DNA of 64,000 bases from Aequorivita sp. GTDB taxonomy: Bacteria > Bacteroidota > Bacteroidia > Flavobacteriales > Flavobacteriaceae. A model generated the notes under the pieces. That model ran no database searches, was not told the DNA's origin, and saw nothing but the letters and a program-made list of their open reading frames with translations. The translations under genes and the position numbers were made by a program. Shown here one piece after another: positions 1 through 9,542 of the stretch. Within the stretch, counting starts at the first letter, position 1; each line of letters opens with the position of its first letter. The stretch lies in NCBI GenBank assembly GCA_030690315.1, contig JAUYGY010000024.1, forward strand, positions 22,241 to 86,240, given 5' to 3'.

Positions 1-1224
1 TTTGCATTTGCAAGCGCGGTTACTTATGCAGGAGGTTACCGCGTAAGTTTGCAGGGCAATAAAGCCTTGGCGATGGGCCACACGGGAGTTGCCGTGGTTA
101 ACAGTAGTGAGCTTGTGTTTTTTAATCCAGCCGGATTGGTCTATTTGGAAGATAAGTTCAGTATATCAGCTGGTGTACATGGTGTGTTTTCAAACATAGC
201 CTACCAAGATTCGGAAACTGGCGCAAACGCACGTACAGACAGTCCGGTGGGTACACCGCTTTATTTTTATGCATCCTACAAAGCAAATGATTGGTTGGCC
301 TTGGGTCTTGGAGTTTATACTCCTTACGGAAGTTCGGTAGAATATGAGGATGACTGGGCAGGCTCCCATTTGGTTAATAATATTGACTTGCAAGCTATTT
401 ACATTCAACCAACCGTATCTTTCAAAATCAACGATAAGATAAGTTTCGGTGGCGGACCTATTTATGTTACCGGCTCTGTAAACTTCAATAGAAACTTAAA
501 CCGAACTCTAACCGATCTTGAAGGAAACCGTGCCAATGTTACTATTGATGCATCTGGCGTAAGCAGCTGGGGATGGGTTGCCAGTACAATGGTTAATCTA
601 ACGGAAGATTTACACATAGCTGCTACTTACCGTTCTGAAATTATTTTGGATGCTGAAGATGGAACTGCCGAATTCGAAAATATTCCAAATTCACCTTTAA
701 CACCTTTTGAAGACACATCCATTAAAGCATCGTTGCCGTTGCCTGCTGAAATGACTGTGGGTATGTCATACGATTTCTGTGAAAGTTGGACCTTCGCTTT
801 TGATTATAACCGTACTTTTTGGGACGTTTACGAATCCTTGGACATAGACTTTGCAAATGAAAATATTCCAGATTCCAAAAACGCGCGTAACTATAAAAAT
901 GCTTCCATCTATCGTTTTGGTATGCAATATGACGCTACCCAAATGTTTACGTTAAGAGCTGGTTATTATTTTGATGAATCGCCTGTGCAGGATGGATATT
1001 TTGCGCCTGAAACTCCGCGTAACGACAGCAATAACTTCACGGCTGGTTTAACCGTAAATCTTGGAGAGCATTTACAAATAGATGCTTCTTTCCTTTATTC
1101 ACACTTTAAGGAGGTTGATGCTTCCTACAATTACTATTTCGAAAATGGCAATGCTGTTCCTTTTAAAGGAACCTATAAAACCAATGCTTTCGTTCCGGGC
1201 TTGGGGCTTACTTATAAACTATAA
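1..1224 (+). CDS. FadL/OmpP1-type outer membrane transport protein, 5' end outside window
   Basis: The reading frame is open from base 1, so the start codon lies upstream; the first visible residues (FAFASAVTYAGG) look like the end of a signal peptide. The mature part has the FadL/OmpP1 pattern: QGNKALAMGHTGVA followed by FFNPAGLVYLEDKFS, then alternating amphipathic strands typical of an outer-membrane beta-barrel, ending in an aromatic-rich C-terminal strand (VPGLGLTYKL). The family carries hydrophobic molecules such as long-chain fatty acids across the outer membrane. A lipoprotein of the SGNH esterase type starts 17 bp downstream, so the two probably form one transcript that handles lipid substrates. 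The family is clear; the substrate is inferred. Confidence 0.88.
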   Translation, partial: FAFASAVTYAGGYRVSLQGNKALAMGHTGVAVVNSSELVFFNPAGLVYLEDKFSISAGVHGVFSNIAYQDSETGANARTDSPVGTPLYFYASYKANDWLALGLGVYTPYGSSVEYEDDWAGSHLVNNIDLQAIYIQPTVSFKINDKISFGGGPIYVTGSVNFNRNLNRTLTDLEGNRANVTIDASGVSSWGWVASTMVNLTEDLHIAATYRSEIILDAEDGTAEFENIPNSPLTPFEDTSIKASLPLPAEMTVGMSYDFCESWTFAFDYNRTFWDVYESLDIDFANENIPDSKNARNYKNASIYRFGMQYDATQMFTLRAGYYFDESPVQDGYFAPETPRNDSNNFTAGLTVNLGEHLQIDASFLYSHFKEVDASYNYYFENGNAVPFKGTYKTNAFVPGLGLTYKL

Positions 1225-1241
1225 TTGAAAATCCAAAAAAG

Positions 1242-2777
1242 ATGAAAAACATACTTAAATATACATTCGCGCTTTTAGCCATCGGCTTTGTAAGTTGCGA
1301 CCCAGAATTTGATAGCCCAGTAACGGATGAAGGTTTCTACACAAGTGGAACAGCAGACCTTTCAAAATATGTTTCCGTTGGAAACTCTTTAACAGCTGGC
1401 TATGCTGATGGAGCTCTTTATATTACTGGTCAAAACAACAGTTACCCAAATATTATGGCTGAGCAATTTTCCTTTGCTGGCGGTGGAGATTTCACACAAC
1501 CTTTAATGAATGATAACGTGGGTGGTTTGTTATTGAGCGGAACCCAAATTACTGAAAACAGATATATATTGGCGGTAGGGCCAAATGGCAATCCGTCTCC
1601 CGTGCGATTAATTGGAACCCCAACTACCGATATTGCAAACAAATTAACCGGACCATTCAATAATATGGGTGTTCCCGGAGCAAAAAGCTTTCACTTGGTA
1701 GCCCCTGGCTACGGAAACATTGCTGGTGTTCCTACTGGGGCAGCCAACCCTTATTTTGCCCGTTTTGCGAGTAGCGAAGGCGCAACCGTACTTGATGATG
1801 CAACTTCCCAAAACCCAACTTTTTTCAGTCTTTGGATTGGAAATAACGATATTTTGGGGTACGCAACCTCTGGAGGTTCGGGAGTTGACCAAACCGGAAA
1901 TTTTGACCCTTCAACATATGGAGGCAATGACATTACAGATCCAAATGTATTTGCAGCGGTTTATAGCCAACAAGTGGAAGCACTTACCGGAAATGGTGCA
2001 AAAGGTGTTTTGGTGAATATTCCTGAGGTAACTTCAATACCTTATTTTACTACCGTTCCCACCAATGCAATTCCTTTGGATGCTCCTACTGCAGCTCAGT
2101 TGAATGCACAATTTGGAGCTTATAACACTCAAATTTTGCCAGGTTTGGTAGGGATAGGTTTTATTACTGCTGAAGAAGCTGCATTGCGTATGATTAATTT
2201 CTCCGCTGGACAAAACTTTCCTATAATGACTGATGACGATCTAACAGATTTAACAGCAGTACTTCAAGGTCCTCCATTTAACCTTCCCGCTTCTTTGGCG
2301 GCTTTGTTGGGCCAACTACGTCAAGTAAAATCTGATGACTTAATTGTATTGACCGCTTCTTCCATTTTGGGAACAACTCCAGATCCGGGCAATCCACAAG
2401 GCGTTATTGGGGTTACCATTCCACTTAGCGACAAATCTGTTTTGGCTGTTTCAGAACAAGCACGCGTAACTGCTGCAAGCACTTCATATAACGCAACTAT
2501 CCAAGCACTTGCCGGTGCTAAAGGATTGGCTTATGTAGATGCAAAAGCTGCCTTGGCAAGTGTTGCAAATGGTGGAATTCCTTACGATGGGGGTATTCTA
2601 ACTTCACAGTTTGCAACTGGTGGTGCCTTCTCCTTAGATGGTGTTCACCCAACCCCAAGAGGATATGCTTTTACTGCAAATTTGATCATTCAGGCTATTA
2701 ATGATACTTATGATGCAACCATCCCTAAGGTGCATATTGGCAACTATCCAACAGTTACAGTTTCAAACAACCCTTAA
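1242..2777 (+). CDS. SGNH/GDSL-family hydrolase lipoprotein
   Basis: Encodes 511 residues starting with a lipoprotein signal (MKNILKYTFALLAIGFVSC, lipid-attached Cys about residue 19). SGNH blocks are visible: SVGNSLTAGYADG (block I, GDS written as GNS, nucleophile Ser), WIGNNDIL (block III, GNND) and SLDGVHPTPRGY (block V, Asp-x-x-His). The protein is therefore a predicted surface or periplasmic ester/lipid hydrolase. It follows the FadL-type porin gene with a 17-bp gap and is closed by a strong terminator. The long region between blocks, about residues 180-400, matches the larger Bacteroidota subgroup of this family. The substrate is unknown. Confidence 0.85.
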   Translation: MKNILKYTFALLAIGFVSCDPEFDSPVTDEGFYTSGTADLSKYVSVGNSLTAGYADGALYITGQNNSYPNIMAEQFSFAGGGDFTQPLMNDNVGGLLLSGTQITENRYILAVGPNGNPSPVRLIGTPTTDIANKLTGPFNNMGVPGAKSFHLVAPGYGNIAGVPTGAANPYFARFASSEGATVLDDATSQNPTFFSLWIGNNDILGYATSGGSGVDQTGNFDPSTYGGNDITDPNVFAAVYSQQVEALTGNGAKGVLVNIPEVTSIPYFTTVPTNAIPLDAPTAAQLNAQFGAYNTQILPGLVGIGFITAEEAALRMINFSAGQNFPIMTDDDLTDLTAVLQGPPFNLPASLAALLGQLRQVKSDDLIVLTASSILGTTPDPGNPQGVIGVTIPLSDKSVLAVSEQARVTAASTSYNATIQALAGAKGLAYVDAKAALASVANGGIPYDGGILTSQFATGGAFSLDGVHPTPRGYAFTANLIIQAINDTYDATIPKVHIGNYPTVTVSNNP

Positions 2778-2795
2778 TTCTATAAATAACTTTAT

Positions 2796-2827
2796 AAAAA
2801 ACCGCCTCTGTTAAAGGCGGTTTTTTT
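2796..2827 (+). terminator. Rho-independent terminator
   Basis: Stem CCGCCT / AGGCGG around a short loop, flanked by an A-tract and followed by seven Ts. It ends the porin-esterase unit. Confidence 0.9.
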
Positions 2828-2856
2828 ATCTTTAAAATTAACTAATCCTCCAAAAT

Positions 2857-3201
2857 ATGAAACTCATCCTCAGATTGTTATTAACCGCGTTAGCCGTTGT
2901 GGTCTTGGCTAAAATCCTCCCAGGTGTAGCCGTTGAAGGCTACGGCTCTGCAATTATTGTAGCTATTGTAATTGCATTGTTGCGATTTATCGTTCAACCA
3001 ATTTTAGTCCTGTTAACACTTCCTATTACCATTATTACATTAGGACTTTTCCTCCTTATTATAAATGCGGTAATCATTATGATGGCAGATTACTTCGTAG
3101 GTGGTTTTAATGTCGCTTCAATCTGGTGGGCACTTCTTTTCAGTTTGCTGCTGTCGCTTTTTCAATCCATCCTTTTTTCACTTTTGAACGAAAGCAAATA
3201 A
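2857..3201 (+). CDS. Phage holin family IV-like / DUF360-type four-helix membrane protein
   Basis: A 114-residue, very hydrophobic protein with about four transmembrane helices (roughly residues 4-22, 28-50, 54-80 and 88-110). The sequence begins MKLILRLLLTALAVVVLAK and contains the LRFIVQPILVLLTLPITI segment found in the widespread mycobacterial-type holin superfamily. Despite the name, these proteins are common housekeeping membrane proteins in Bacteroidota and no prophage genes surround this one. The function is not established. It sits alone between a terminator and the trigger factor promoter. Confidence 0.8.
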   Translation: MKLILRLLLTALAVVVLAKILPGVAVEGYGSAIIVAIVIALLRFIVQPILVLLTLPITIITLGLFLLIINAVIIMMADYFVGGFNVASIWWALLFSLLLSLFQSILFSLLNESK

Positions 3202-3226
3202 TTGGCTGAACAACAGTTTGTAAATG

Positions 3227-3258
3227 TTTGTTGGGTTTTACAAAAAACCGTATTTTTG
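3227..3258 (+). promoter_or_regulatory. Bacteroidota-type promoter for tig
   Basis: TTTG at 3227-3230, a 20-bp spacer, and TATTTTTG at 3251-3258, an exact match to TAnnTTTG. It lies 25 bp upstream of the trigger factor ATG at 3284. Confidence 0.7.
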
Positions 3259-3283
3259 CGTCCCGAAATTCAGAAGAGAAAAA

Positions 3284-4603
3284 ATGAACATTACAAAAAA
3301 AGACATTGATAAATTGAACGCTGTGCTTACAGTGGAAATTTCAAAAGACGATTATTCAGCCAAAGTTGAAAAAGTGATGAATGATTATCGCAAAAACGCC
3401 AATATTCCAGGGTTCCGCAAAGGTCAGGTGCCAATGGGAATGGTGAAAAAACAATACGGAAAAGCCATATTGGTTGAAGAAGTAAACAAACTTTTGCAAG
3501 AGGCACTTCATAAATTTCTTACCGAAGAAAAATTGGACATTCTTGGAAATCCACTTCCAAAAAACGAAGCGGAAATAAACTGGGATGCTGAAAACTATTC
3601 ATTTGAATTTGAATTGGGCCTTTCGCCAGAATTCAACGTTGACGTAAAAGGCAATGAAGTGTTGCAATATAAAATAGTTGCGGACGATGAAATGTTGAAC
3701 AATCAAGTAAAAACAATCCGCAAGCAATACGGAAAATTGATTTCCAAAAAAGAAGTTGAAAAGGGAGATGAAATAACCGGAACTTTTACTTCAACTGAAA
3801 GAGAAATCGAAAAGAAAACCACACTTTCCACAGAAGAGATTGCTGGTAAAAAACAATTGGAAAGCTTGATTGGCGCAAAAGTTGGCGATACAGTTACTTT
3901 GAAAACAAAAGGAATGTTCGCCGATGACCACGACAACCAGAAATATTTAGGAGTGGCACACGACGATGCGCACGGTTTGGATATTGAAGTTGCCTTCAAA
4001 ATTGAAGAAGTGAACAAGCGCGAAATGGCAGAACTGAACCAAGAATTGTTCGATAAACTTTTTGGCAAGACTGTTGTTACTTCCGAAGCGGAATTGAAAG
4101 CAAAAATAAAGGAGGATGCCGAAGGACAATTTGCCCAACAAAGCGACCAAAAATTGCTGAATGATGTAGTTGATTCATTAATCGAAAACACCAAATTTGA
4201 GTTGCCGCAGGAATTTTTACAGCGTTGGATTGCAATGTCCGGAGAGAAAAGACTTTCTGAAGCAGACGCAAAAGCAGAGTACGAAAAAAGTGAAAAAGGA
4301 CTTCGCTACCAATTAATTGAAGGAAAACTTCGTGCTGAAAATAAGCTACAAGTTACTTTTGATGAGTTGAAAGACTATTCAAAAAATATGATAAAAACGC
4401 AAATGGCGCAGTTTGGCCAGATGGATCCTTCGGAAGAAGAGTTGGAATCTATCGCCGCGCGAATTCTATCAAATAAGGAAGAAGTGGAACGCTTGAGCGA
4501 ACAATTGAACTCGAATAAATTGCTCAATTTCTTTAAGGAAAACGCAAAACTAAAGACCAAAGAGGTTACTTACGATAAATTCATTAAGGAAGCTTACGCT
4601 TAA
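3284..4603 (+). CDS. tig: Trigger factor, ribosome-associated chaperone/prolyl isomerase
   Basis: I place the start at the ATG at 3284 (MNITKKDIDKLNAVL) because the longer frame from 3224 would run across the promoter; this gives 439 residues, normal for the family. The ribosome-binding signature lies in the N-terminal domain (NIPGFRKGQVPMGMVKKQYG, about residues 38-57). A degenerate PPIase-like middle domain and a helical C-terminal chaperone domain follow. Trigger factor binds near the ribosomal exit tunnel and shields nascent chains. clpP and clpX follow on the same strand, the usual bacterial tig-clpP-clpX order. The 115-bp gap to clpP holds a palindromic repeat. Confidence 0.95.
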   Translation: MNITKKDIDKLNAVLTVEISKDDYSAKVEKVMNDYRKNANIPGFRKGQVPMGMVKKQYGKAILVEEVNKLLQEALHKFLTEEKLDILGNPLPKNEAEINWDAENYSFEFELGLSPEFNVDVKGNEVLQYKIVADDEMLNNQVKTIRKQYGKLISKKEVEKGDEITGTFTSTEREIEKKTTLSTEEIAGKKQLESLIGAKVGDTVTLKTKGMFADDHDNQKYLGVAHDDAHGLDIEVAFKIEEVNKREMAELNQELFDKLFGKTVVTSEAELKAKIKEDAEGQFAQQSDQKLLNDVVDSLIENTKFELPQEFLQRWIAMSGEKRLSEADAKAEYEKSEKGLRYQLIEGKLRAENKLQVTFDELKDYSKNMIKTQMAQFGQMDPSEEELESIAARILSNKEEVERLSEQLNSNKLLNFFKENAKLKTKEVTYDKFIKEAYA

Positions 4604-4644
4604 TTCAGTCAAGAAATAGTTATCTTTAAGCGTTGAATTGTTTA

Positions 4645-4664
4645 ATTCCTGCGAAGGCAGGAAT
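4645..4664. repeat. Palindromic intergenic element (REP-like)
   Basis: ATTCCTGC-GAAG-GCAGGAAT is a perfect 8-bp stem with a 4-base loop between tig and clpP. No T-tract follows, so it is a poor terminator. It resembles the short dispersed palindromes found between flavobacterial genes. Confidence 0.6.
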
Positions 4665-4718
4665 CTCTTGACGATTTCTTAATTAACTTCGTATTTTAAA
4701 ACAAACGAACACACATTT

Positions 4719-5393
4719 ATGAACTACAGTAAAGAATTTAGAAATTTTGCTATAAAAGATCAAGGCATCAACAATATGTATTATGACCAGATCATAAGCA
4801 GTATGTATCCACAGAACTTGACCCCAAATATTATTGAAGAACGCCAAATGAATGCAGTGGCAATGGACGTTTTTTCACGCTTGATGATGGACCGAATCAT
4901 TTTCCTCGGTACCGGAATCAACGATCAAGTTGCAAATATCGTGCAGGCACAATTGCTGTTTTTGGCAAGCACCGATGCAGCTCGTGATATTCAAATTTAC
5001 ATTAACTCTCCCGGCGGAAGCGTTTACGCTGGCTTGGGAATTTATGATACTATGCAATTCATCAAACCGGACGTTGCAACTATTTGCACCGGAATGGCAG
5101 CTTCAATGGCAGCAGTACTTTTATGTGCTGGCACAAAAGGAAAACGAAGTGGTTTAACACATTCACGCGTAATGATTCATCAACCTTTGGGAGGTGCTCA
5201 AGGGCAAGCGAGTGATATTGAAATCACCGCTCGCGAGATAATTACCCTAAAAGAAGAACTTTATAAAATTATCGCGAAACACTCCGGTCAAACCTATGAA
5301 AAGGTTTACGAAGATAGCGATCGTGATTATTGGATGAAAGCAGACAGAGCATTGGAATACGGAATGATTGATGAAATATTGACCCGAAGCTAA
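4719..5393 (+). CDS. clpP: ATP-dependent Clp protease proteolytic subunit
   Basis: A 224-residue serine peptidase (family S14). The catalytic triad is readable: Ser129 in TGMAASMAA, His154 in SRVMIHQP and Asp203 in DSDRDYW, with the same spacing as in E. coli ClpP (25 and 49 residues). The N-terminal extension of about 35 residues before the conserved core may hold a propeptide. ClpP forms tetradecamers that degrade proteins delivered by ClpX, whose gene begins 28 bp downstream. Start ATG 4719 follows a purine-rich stretch with no clear Shine-Dalgarno site. Confidence 0.96.
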   Translation: MNYSKEFRNFAIKDQGINNMYYDQIISSMYPQNLTPNIIEERQMNAVAMDVFSRLMMDRIIFLGTGINDQVANIVQAQLLFLASTDAARDIQIYINSPGGSVYAGLGIYDTMQFIKPDVATICTGMAASMAAVLLCAGTKGKRSGLTHSRVMIHQPLGGAQGQASDIEITAREIITLKEELYKIIAKHSGQTYEKVYEDSDRDYWMKADRALEYGMIDEILTRS

Positions 5394-5421
5394 ACAAACG
5401 AAGATTTTGAAAAAAGATAAT

Positions 5422-6654
5422 ATGTCGAAAGATGATTTAGAATGTTCCTTTTGCGGACGCAAAAAGGCCGAGACAAATTTGCTCATTGCAGGTTTGGACG
5501 CCCACATTTGCGACCGTTGTATTGAACAGGCACATGGAATCGTGGTGGAGGAAGCATTGCATACAGGCAATACGGAATTGTCTAAAGACCTTATGCTGAA
5601 AAAACCAAAACTCATAAAAGCATTTTTGGACGAATATGTAATTGGGCAGGATTTCACCAAAAGGGTAATGTCTGTAGCCGTTTACAATCACTACAAAAGA
5701 TTGCTACAGCCAAAAACCGATGACGATATTGAAATACAAAAAAGTAACATAATCATTGTCGGGCAAACCGGAACCGGAAAAACCTTGATTGCAAAAACAA
5801 TCGCAAGAATGTTGAACGTTCCTTTGGCAATAGTAGATGCTACCGTTTTAACTGAAGCAGGCTATGTGGGCGAAGACGTAGAAAGTATTTTAACCCGTTT
5901 ATTACAAGCCGCAGATTACAACCTAGAAAAGGCCGAAAATGGAATTGTTTTCATTGACGAAATTGATAAAATTGCCCGTAAAAGTGACAACCCTTCAATC
6001 ACCCGTGATGTTAGTGGCGAAGGTGTTCAGCAAGCGTTATTAAAACTTTTGGAAGGCACAACAGTAAACGTTCCGCCAAAAGGAGGAAGAAAACATCCCG
6101 ATCAAAAATTCATTGAAGTAAATACGGAGAATATTCTTTTTATCGCCGGGGGAGCTTTTGATGGTATTGAGCGCCATATTTCAAAAAGGCTGAATATGCA
6201 ATCGGTTGGTTTTAATGCTTCGGTAAAGGAAAACCAGATGGAGAAAGACAATATGCTCCGTTACATTATACCGAAGGATTTAAAGGATTTTGGCTTGATT
6301 CCTGAAATAATTGGCCGACTTCCGGTGTTGACTTATATGAATCCATTGGACAAAGAAACCCTTCGTGCAATTCTTACTGAACCAAAAAATGCCATTATAA
6401 AACAGTACAAAAAACTGTTTGAAATGGACGGAATTGATTTTGTGATTACCGAAGAAGCATTAGATTTTATTGTTGAACAAGCAATTGAATACAAACTCGG
6501 CGCACGTGGTTTACGCTCGCTTTGCGAAGCGGTTTTAACAGATGCAATGTATGATTTGCCTGGAACTAACGTAACAAACCTGAAAGTAACCAAAGAGTAT
6601 GCAGAAGAAAAATTAAACAAATCAACTATTAAAAAGTTGAAAGCGGTTTCATAA
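5422..6654 (+). CDS. clpX: ATP-dependent Clp protease ATP-binding subunit ClpX
   Basis: The start is the ATG at 5422 ([14 protein letters not shown]); an in-frame TTG at 5407 is less likely. The protein has 410 residues. It shows the N-terminal C4 zinc-binding domain (CSFC and CDRC), Walker A GQTGTGKT, Walker B VFIDEIDK, sensor and arginine-finger regions in the AAA+ core, and the C-terminal small domain ([13 protein letters not shown]). ClpX unfolds substrates and feeds them to ClpP, encoded just upstream. A strong terminator follows, closing the tig-clpP-clpX group. Confidence 0.97.
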   Translation: MSKDDLECSFCGRKKAETNLLIAGLDAHICDRCIEQAHGIVVEEALHTGNTELSKDLMLKKPKLIKAFLDEYVIGQDFTKRVMSVAVYNHYKRLLQPKTDDDIEIQKSNIIIVGQTGTGKTLIAKTIARMLNVPLAIVDATVLTEAGYVGEDVESILTRLLQAADYNLEKAENGIVFIDEIDKIARKSDNPSITRDVSGEGVQQALLKLLEGTTVNVPPKGGRKHPDQKFIEVNTENILFIAGGAFDGIERHISKRLNMQSVGFNASVKENQMEKDNMLRYIIPKDLKDFGLIPEIIGRLPVLTYMNPLDKETLRAILTEPKNAIIKQYKKLFEMDGIDFVITEEALDFIVEQAIEYKLGARGLRSLCEAVLTDAMYDLPGTNVTNLKVTKEYAEEKLNKSTIKKLKAVS

Positions 6655-6679
6655 AAAACGTAATATTTAAAAAATAAAA

Positions 6680-6707
6680 AACCTCGGGACTTTCCCGAGG
6701 TTTTTTT
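6680..6707 (+). terminator. Rho-independent terminator after clpX
   Basis: Stem CCTCGGG / CCCGAGG with ACTTT as loop, followed by seven Ts. The left flank is A-rich, so it could also end the minus-strand transcript of the small lipoprotein. Confidence 0.9.
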
Positions 6708-6725
6708 ATATATACTAATTCAATT

Positions 6726-6911
6726 TTATGGGATCGCTAGCAACGTCTTATTCTTGGTGTTAAGAATTTTATTGTGCATTTGCTCTTTTTTGCTTTTTAG
6801 GTTGTAACCTGCTACTTCATTTTCTTTTTTATTTGCTGATTGCGTAGTTGCGCAAGAAGTAAAAAGAACCGTGAAAGCTAAAAAACATACTATAAAAAAT
6901 ATCTGCTTCAT
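6726..6911 (-). CDS. Small lipoprotein of unknown function
   Basis: Encodes 61 residues beginning MKQIFFIVCFLAFTVLFTSC, a clear lipoprotein signal with the Cys at about residue 20. Only about 40 lysine- and asparagine-rich residues remain after cleavage (ATTQSANKKENEVAGYNLKS). A well-formed promoter lies directly upstream, which supports expression. I do not recognise a family. It may be an envelope lipoprotein with a structural or regulatory role, but nothing in the neighbourhood indicates which. Confidence 0.65.
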   Translation of the reverse strand: MKQIFFIVCFLAFTVLFTSCATTQSANKKENEVAGYNLKSKKEQMHNKILNTKNKTLLAIP

Positions 6912-6937
6912 TTTGAAATACTTCTAATTTTATAGGC

Positions 6938-6969
6938 CAAAAGTACTTCGGAAGTAAAGCGCCCACAAA
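6938..6969 (-). promoter_or_regulatory. Promoter for the small lipoprotein
   Basis: On the minus strand: TTTG (6969-6966), a 20-bp spacer, then TACTTTTG (6945-6938), an exact TAnnTTTG. The start codon is 26 bp further on. Confidence 0.65.
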
Positions 6970-7090
6970 AGTTTTAGTTGAACTAACAGTTAAACTCGTT
7001 GAAATACAGCTTTCGAAAAAAACAGTCGATAAAGTGTTCGAAATGCCCGATTTGCAACACGTTACAAAGTTTAGAATTTCTGAAAAAATC

Positions 7091-8611
7091 CTAATATGTG
7101 CTGTTTAAACGTAAAAGTTCCTCCAAATAATCGCGCGTATTGGAAAGTCGCGGAACTTTATGTTGTCCGCCAAGTTTGTTTTTCTCCTTTAGCCAATCAT
7201 AAAAAAGACGTTCCCGGGCGTTATGTATTTTCGGCAGGTTAAGGGTGGTGTTGTTGAAACGCTTTGCTTCATAATCGCTGTTCACTTCCTGCAAAGCAGC
7301 GTCTAAAAGCTGTGTGAAAGAGTTTAAATCGTCAGGTGGCGATTTAAATTCAATAATCCACTCGTGTGCACCTTTTTCCTTTCCGTTCATAAAAATTGGC
7401 GCGGCGGTGTAATCAACAATTTCAGCATTGGTAAGCTGTGAAACCTTTCGGAGTGCAGTTTCTGCATTTTCAATAATCAATTCCTCCCCAAAAACATTGA
7501 TGTGGTGTTTTGTTCGGCCGGTTACCTTTATTCGGAAGGGGTCTGTGGAGGTAAAGCGAACGGTATCGCCAATTTTATAGCGCCAAAGCCCGGCATTGGT
7601 AGTAATTACAACTGCATAATTTTTTCCTTCCTCAACCTCGCTCAACGGAATTATTTTTTCTTCGGAAGTACCATAGCCGTCCATCGGGATAAATTCATAA
7701 AAAATCCCGTAATCCAGCATTAACAACAGTTCCTTGTTTTCATTTCGGTCCTGAATAGCGAAAAATCCTTCCGAAGCATTGTAGATTTCGTAATATCTGA
7801 AATCATTTTTCGGCAATAATTTATTGTATTGATCAATATATGGGTCAAAGTTTACGCCTCCATGAAAATAAACTTCAAGATTTGGCCACACTTCAAAAAG
7901 GTTTCCTTTGCCAGTGGTTTCCATCACATTATTCAGCAAAACCAACATCCAAGAAGGCACACCGGCAAGACTGGTCACATTTTCTTTAATTGTTTCGTTA
8001 ACGATTGCCTGCATTTTGGTTTCCCAGTCGGCCATCAGCGAAATTTCGTTGCTGGGTGTACTACTGTATTCCGCCCAAAAAGGCATATTATCAATTAAAA
8101 TTGCGGAAAGATCTCCGAAAAAAGTTCCGTTTTCTTGGTACAGTTGCTTGCTTCCACCAAGCCGCAAACTTTTCCCCACAAATAACTGCGCTTGTGGATT
8201 GTTGTTGAGGTACATACACAACAAATCCTTACTGGCCGCATAATGACAATCCTCCAAAGAATCTAAGCTAACGGGAATAAATTTACTTTTTGCATTGGTG
8301 GTGCCGCTGGATTTTGCAAACCATTTTATGGGCGTGGGCCAAAAAATATTGCCTTCACCTTTTCGTGCTCTTTCAATTCGAGCCTCGTTTTCTTCGTAAG
8401 TTGTAATTGGAATTCGCTCTGTAAAATCACGATAGGTTCGTATAGTTCCAAAATCATACTGCCGCCCAATTTCTGTATTTTTTGCTTTTTGAAGTAGATT
8501 GAAAAGTAGTTCTTCCTGCACTTCAATTGGGTATTTCAAAAAAAGGTCAATTTGGTGGAACCGTTTCTTTAAAAACCATGAAGCAATGGAATTTACTATG
8601 GGGATTGGCAT
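7091..8611 (-). CDS. GH3-family acyl-adenylating protein
   Basis: A 506-residue member of the GH3 auxin-responsive family, part of the ANL adenylating superfamily. Three nucleotide-binding motifs are visible: SSGTTNAKSKFIPVS (motif I), YYEIYNASEGFFAIQ (motif II) and YKIGDTVRF (motif III). Plant GH3 enzymes join carboxylic acids such as indole-acetate to amino acids; bacterial members are common in Bacteroidota and their substrates are largely unknown. The gene stands alone, divergent from the DUF2797 gene with 122 bp between them. The family is sure; the substrate cannot be read from sequence. Confidence 0.88.
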   Translation of the reverse strand: MPIPIVNSIASWFLKKRFHQIDLFLKYPIEVQEELLFNLLQKAKNTEIGRQYDFGTIRTYRDFTERIPITTYEENEARIERARKGEGNIFWPTPIKWFAKSSGTTNAKSKFIPVSLDSLEDCHYAASKDLLCMYLNNNPQAQLFVGKSLRLGGSKQLYQENGTFFGDLSAILIDNMPFWAEYSSTPSNEISLMADWETKMQAIVNETIKENVTSLAGVPSWMLVLLNNVMETTGKGNLFEVWPNLEVYFHGGVNFDPYIDQYNKLLPKNDFRYYEIYNASEGFFAIQDRNENKELLLMLDYGIFYEFIPMDGYGTSEEKIIPLSEVEEGKNYAVVITTNAGLWRYKIGDTVRFTSTDPFRIKVTGRTKHHINVFGEELIIENAETALRKVSQLTNAEIVDYTAAPIFMNGKEKGAHEWIIEFKSPPDDLNSFTQLLDAALQEVNSDYEAKRFNNTTLNLPKIHNARERLFYDWLKEKNKLGGQHKVPRLSNTRDYLEELLRLNSTY

Positions 8612-8733
8612 AATTTTCTGCTATCTTTATGCTATAAAAATAACGATTTTATAATTACGAATTTTTCTTTTTTGGAATGATGTTTCTAAAGCATTTTTCT
8701 ACAAAAAATTTCGGCACAACTATTTTTCTTTAA

Positions 8734-9528
8734 ATGAATTACGAAGGCGTCCTCACCAAAATGCAAACTGAAAATGGCTCGCCAATTCAGTATTATTTAG
8801 TTTTTGAAAATGATTTTTTGAACGTAAACCAGTTGTTGGATAAAAAAGTTTCCATCAATTTTCTGCGATATCAGTGTTTGAATTGCAGCCTTCAAAAGAA
8901 AATTTATAGACAGGGTTATTGTTACGATTGTTTTTATCTCATTCCCCAAGCGGCAGATTGGATAATAAGCCCCGAGCTCAGCAAAGCACATTTGGGAATT
9001 GAGGATCGTGATTTAGCTTATGAAGAAAAAGTGCAGTTACAGCCGCATGTTGTTTATCTTGCCAACAGTAGCAGCGTGAAAGTTGGCGTTACCCGCAAAA
9101 GCCAGATTCCAACCCGTTGGATTGACCAGGGCGCGCATGAAGCCATTGAAATTGTGGAAGTACCAAACCGATATTTGGCAGGAATTACGGAAGTTGCGCT
9201 AAAAGATCACGTGAGCGATAAAACGAATTGGCGAACCATGCTAAAAAATGAAGTTAAAGATGAAAATCTGGTGGAATGGCGCAACAAATTAAAACAATTC
9301 ATTCCCGCGGAAGCAACCGAATATTACTTGGAAAACAATGCCGAAACAAATCTGCAATTCCCAGTTTTGAATTATCCCGAAAAGCCAAAACCATTAAATC
9401 TTGAAAAAAATCCTTTTTACGAAGGAATTTTGAAAGGTATAAAAGGGCAATACCTCATTTTTGAAGATGACACTGTTTTTAACATTCGCGGCAATGAGGG
9501 TTATGTGGTTTCTATAACTATAAATTAA
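8734..9528 (+). CDS. DUF2797 family protein
   Basis: Encodes 264 residues. Four cysteines in a CLNC...GYCYDC arrangement (about residues 49-68) form a likely zinc site. The central region carries VYLANSSSVKVGVTRKSQIPTRWIDQGA, split here as VYLANSSSVKVGVTRK and PTRWIDQGA, typical of DUF2797 and reminiscent of the GIY-YIG fold (a YxA...KxGxT...R pattern). No catalytic role has been shown to my knowledge. The gene is followed after 44 bp by the folK-dNK fusion on the same strand and may be co-transcribed with it. Confidence 0.75.
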   Translation: MNYEGVLTKMQTENGSPIQYYLVFENDFLNVNQLLDKKVSINFLRYQCLNCSLQKKIYRQGYCYDCFYLIPQAADWIISPELSKAHLGIEDRDLAYEEKVQLQPHVVYLANSSSVKVGVTRKSQIPTRWIDQGAHEAIEIVEVPNRYLAGITEVALKDHVSDKTNWRTMLKNEVKDENLVEWRNKLKQFIPAEATEYYLENNAETNLQFPVLNYPEKPKPLNLEKNPFYEGILKGIKGQYLIFEDDTVFNIRGNEGYVVSITIN

Positions 9529-9542
9529 AACAAAGAAATTAC

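Noticed and set aside
2857..3201. Prophage remnant suggested by the holin-like protein
   Set aside because: No other phage gene lies nearby and this protein family is a common chromosomal one.
3224..3283. Longer N-terminus for trigger factor
   Set aside because: The stretch contains the consensus promoter, and family members start at MNITKK-like sequence.
3703..4194. 163-codon open frame on the minus strand inside tig
   Set aside because: It is antisense to a certain gene, Ser/Phe-rich, and mirrors the codon use of trigger factor.
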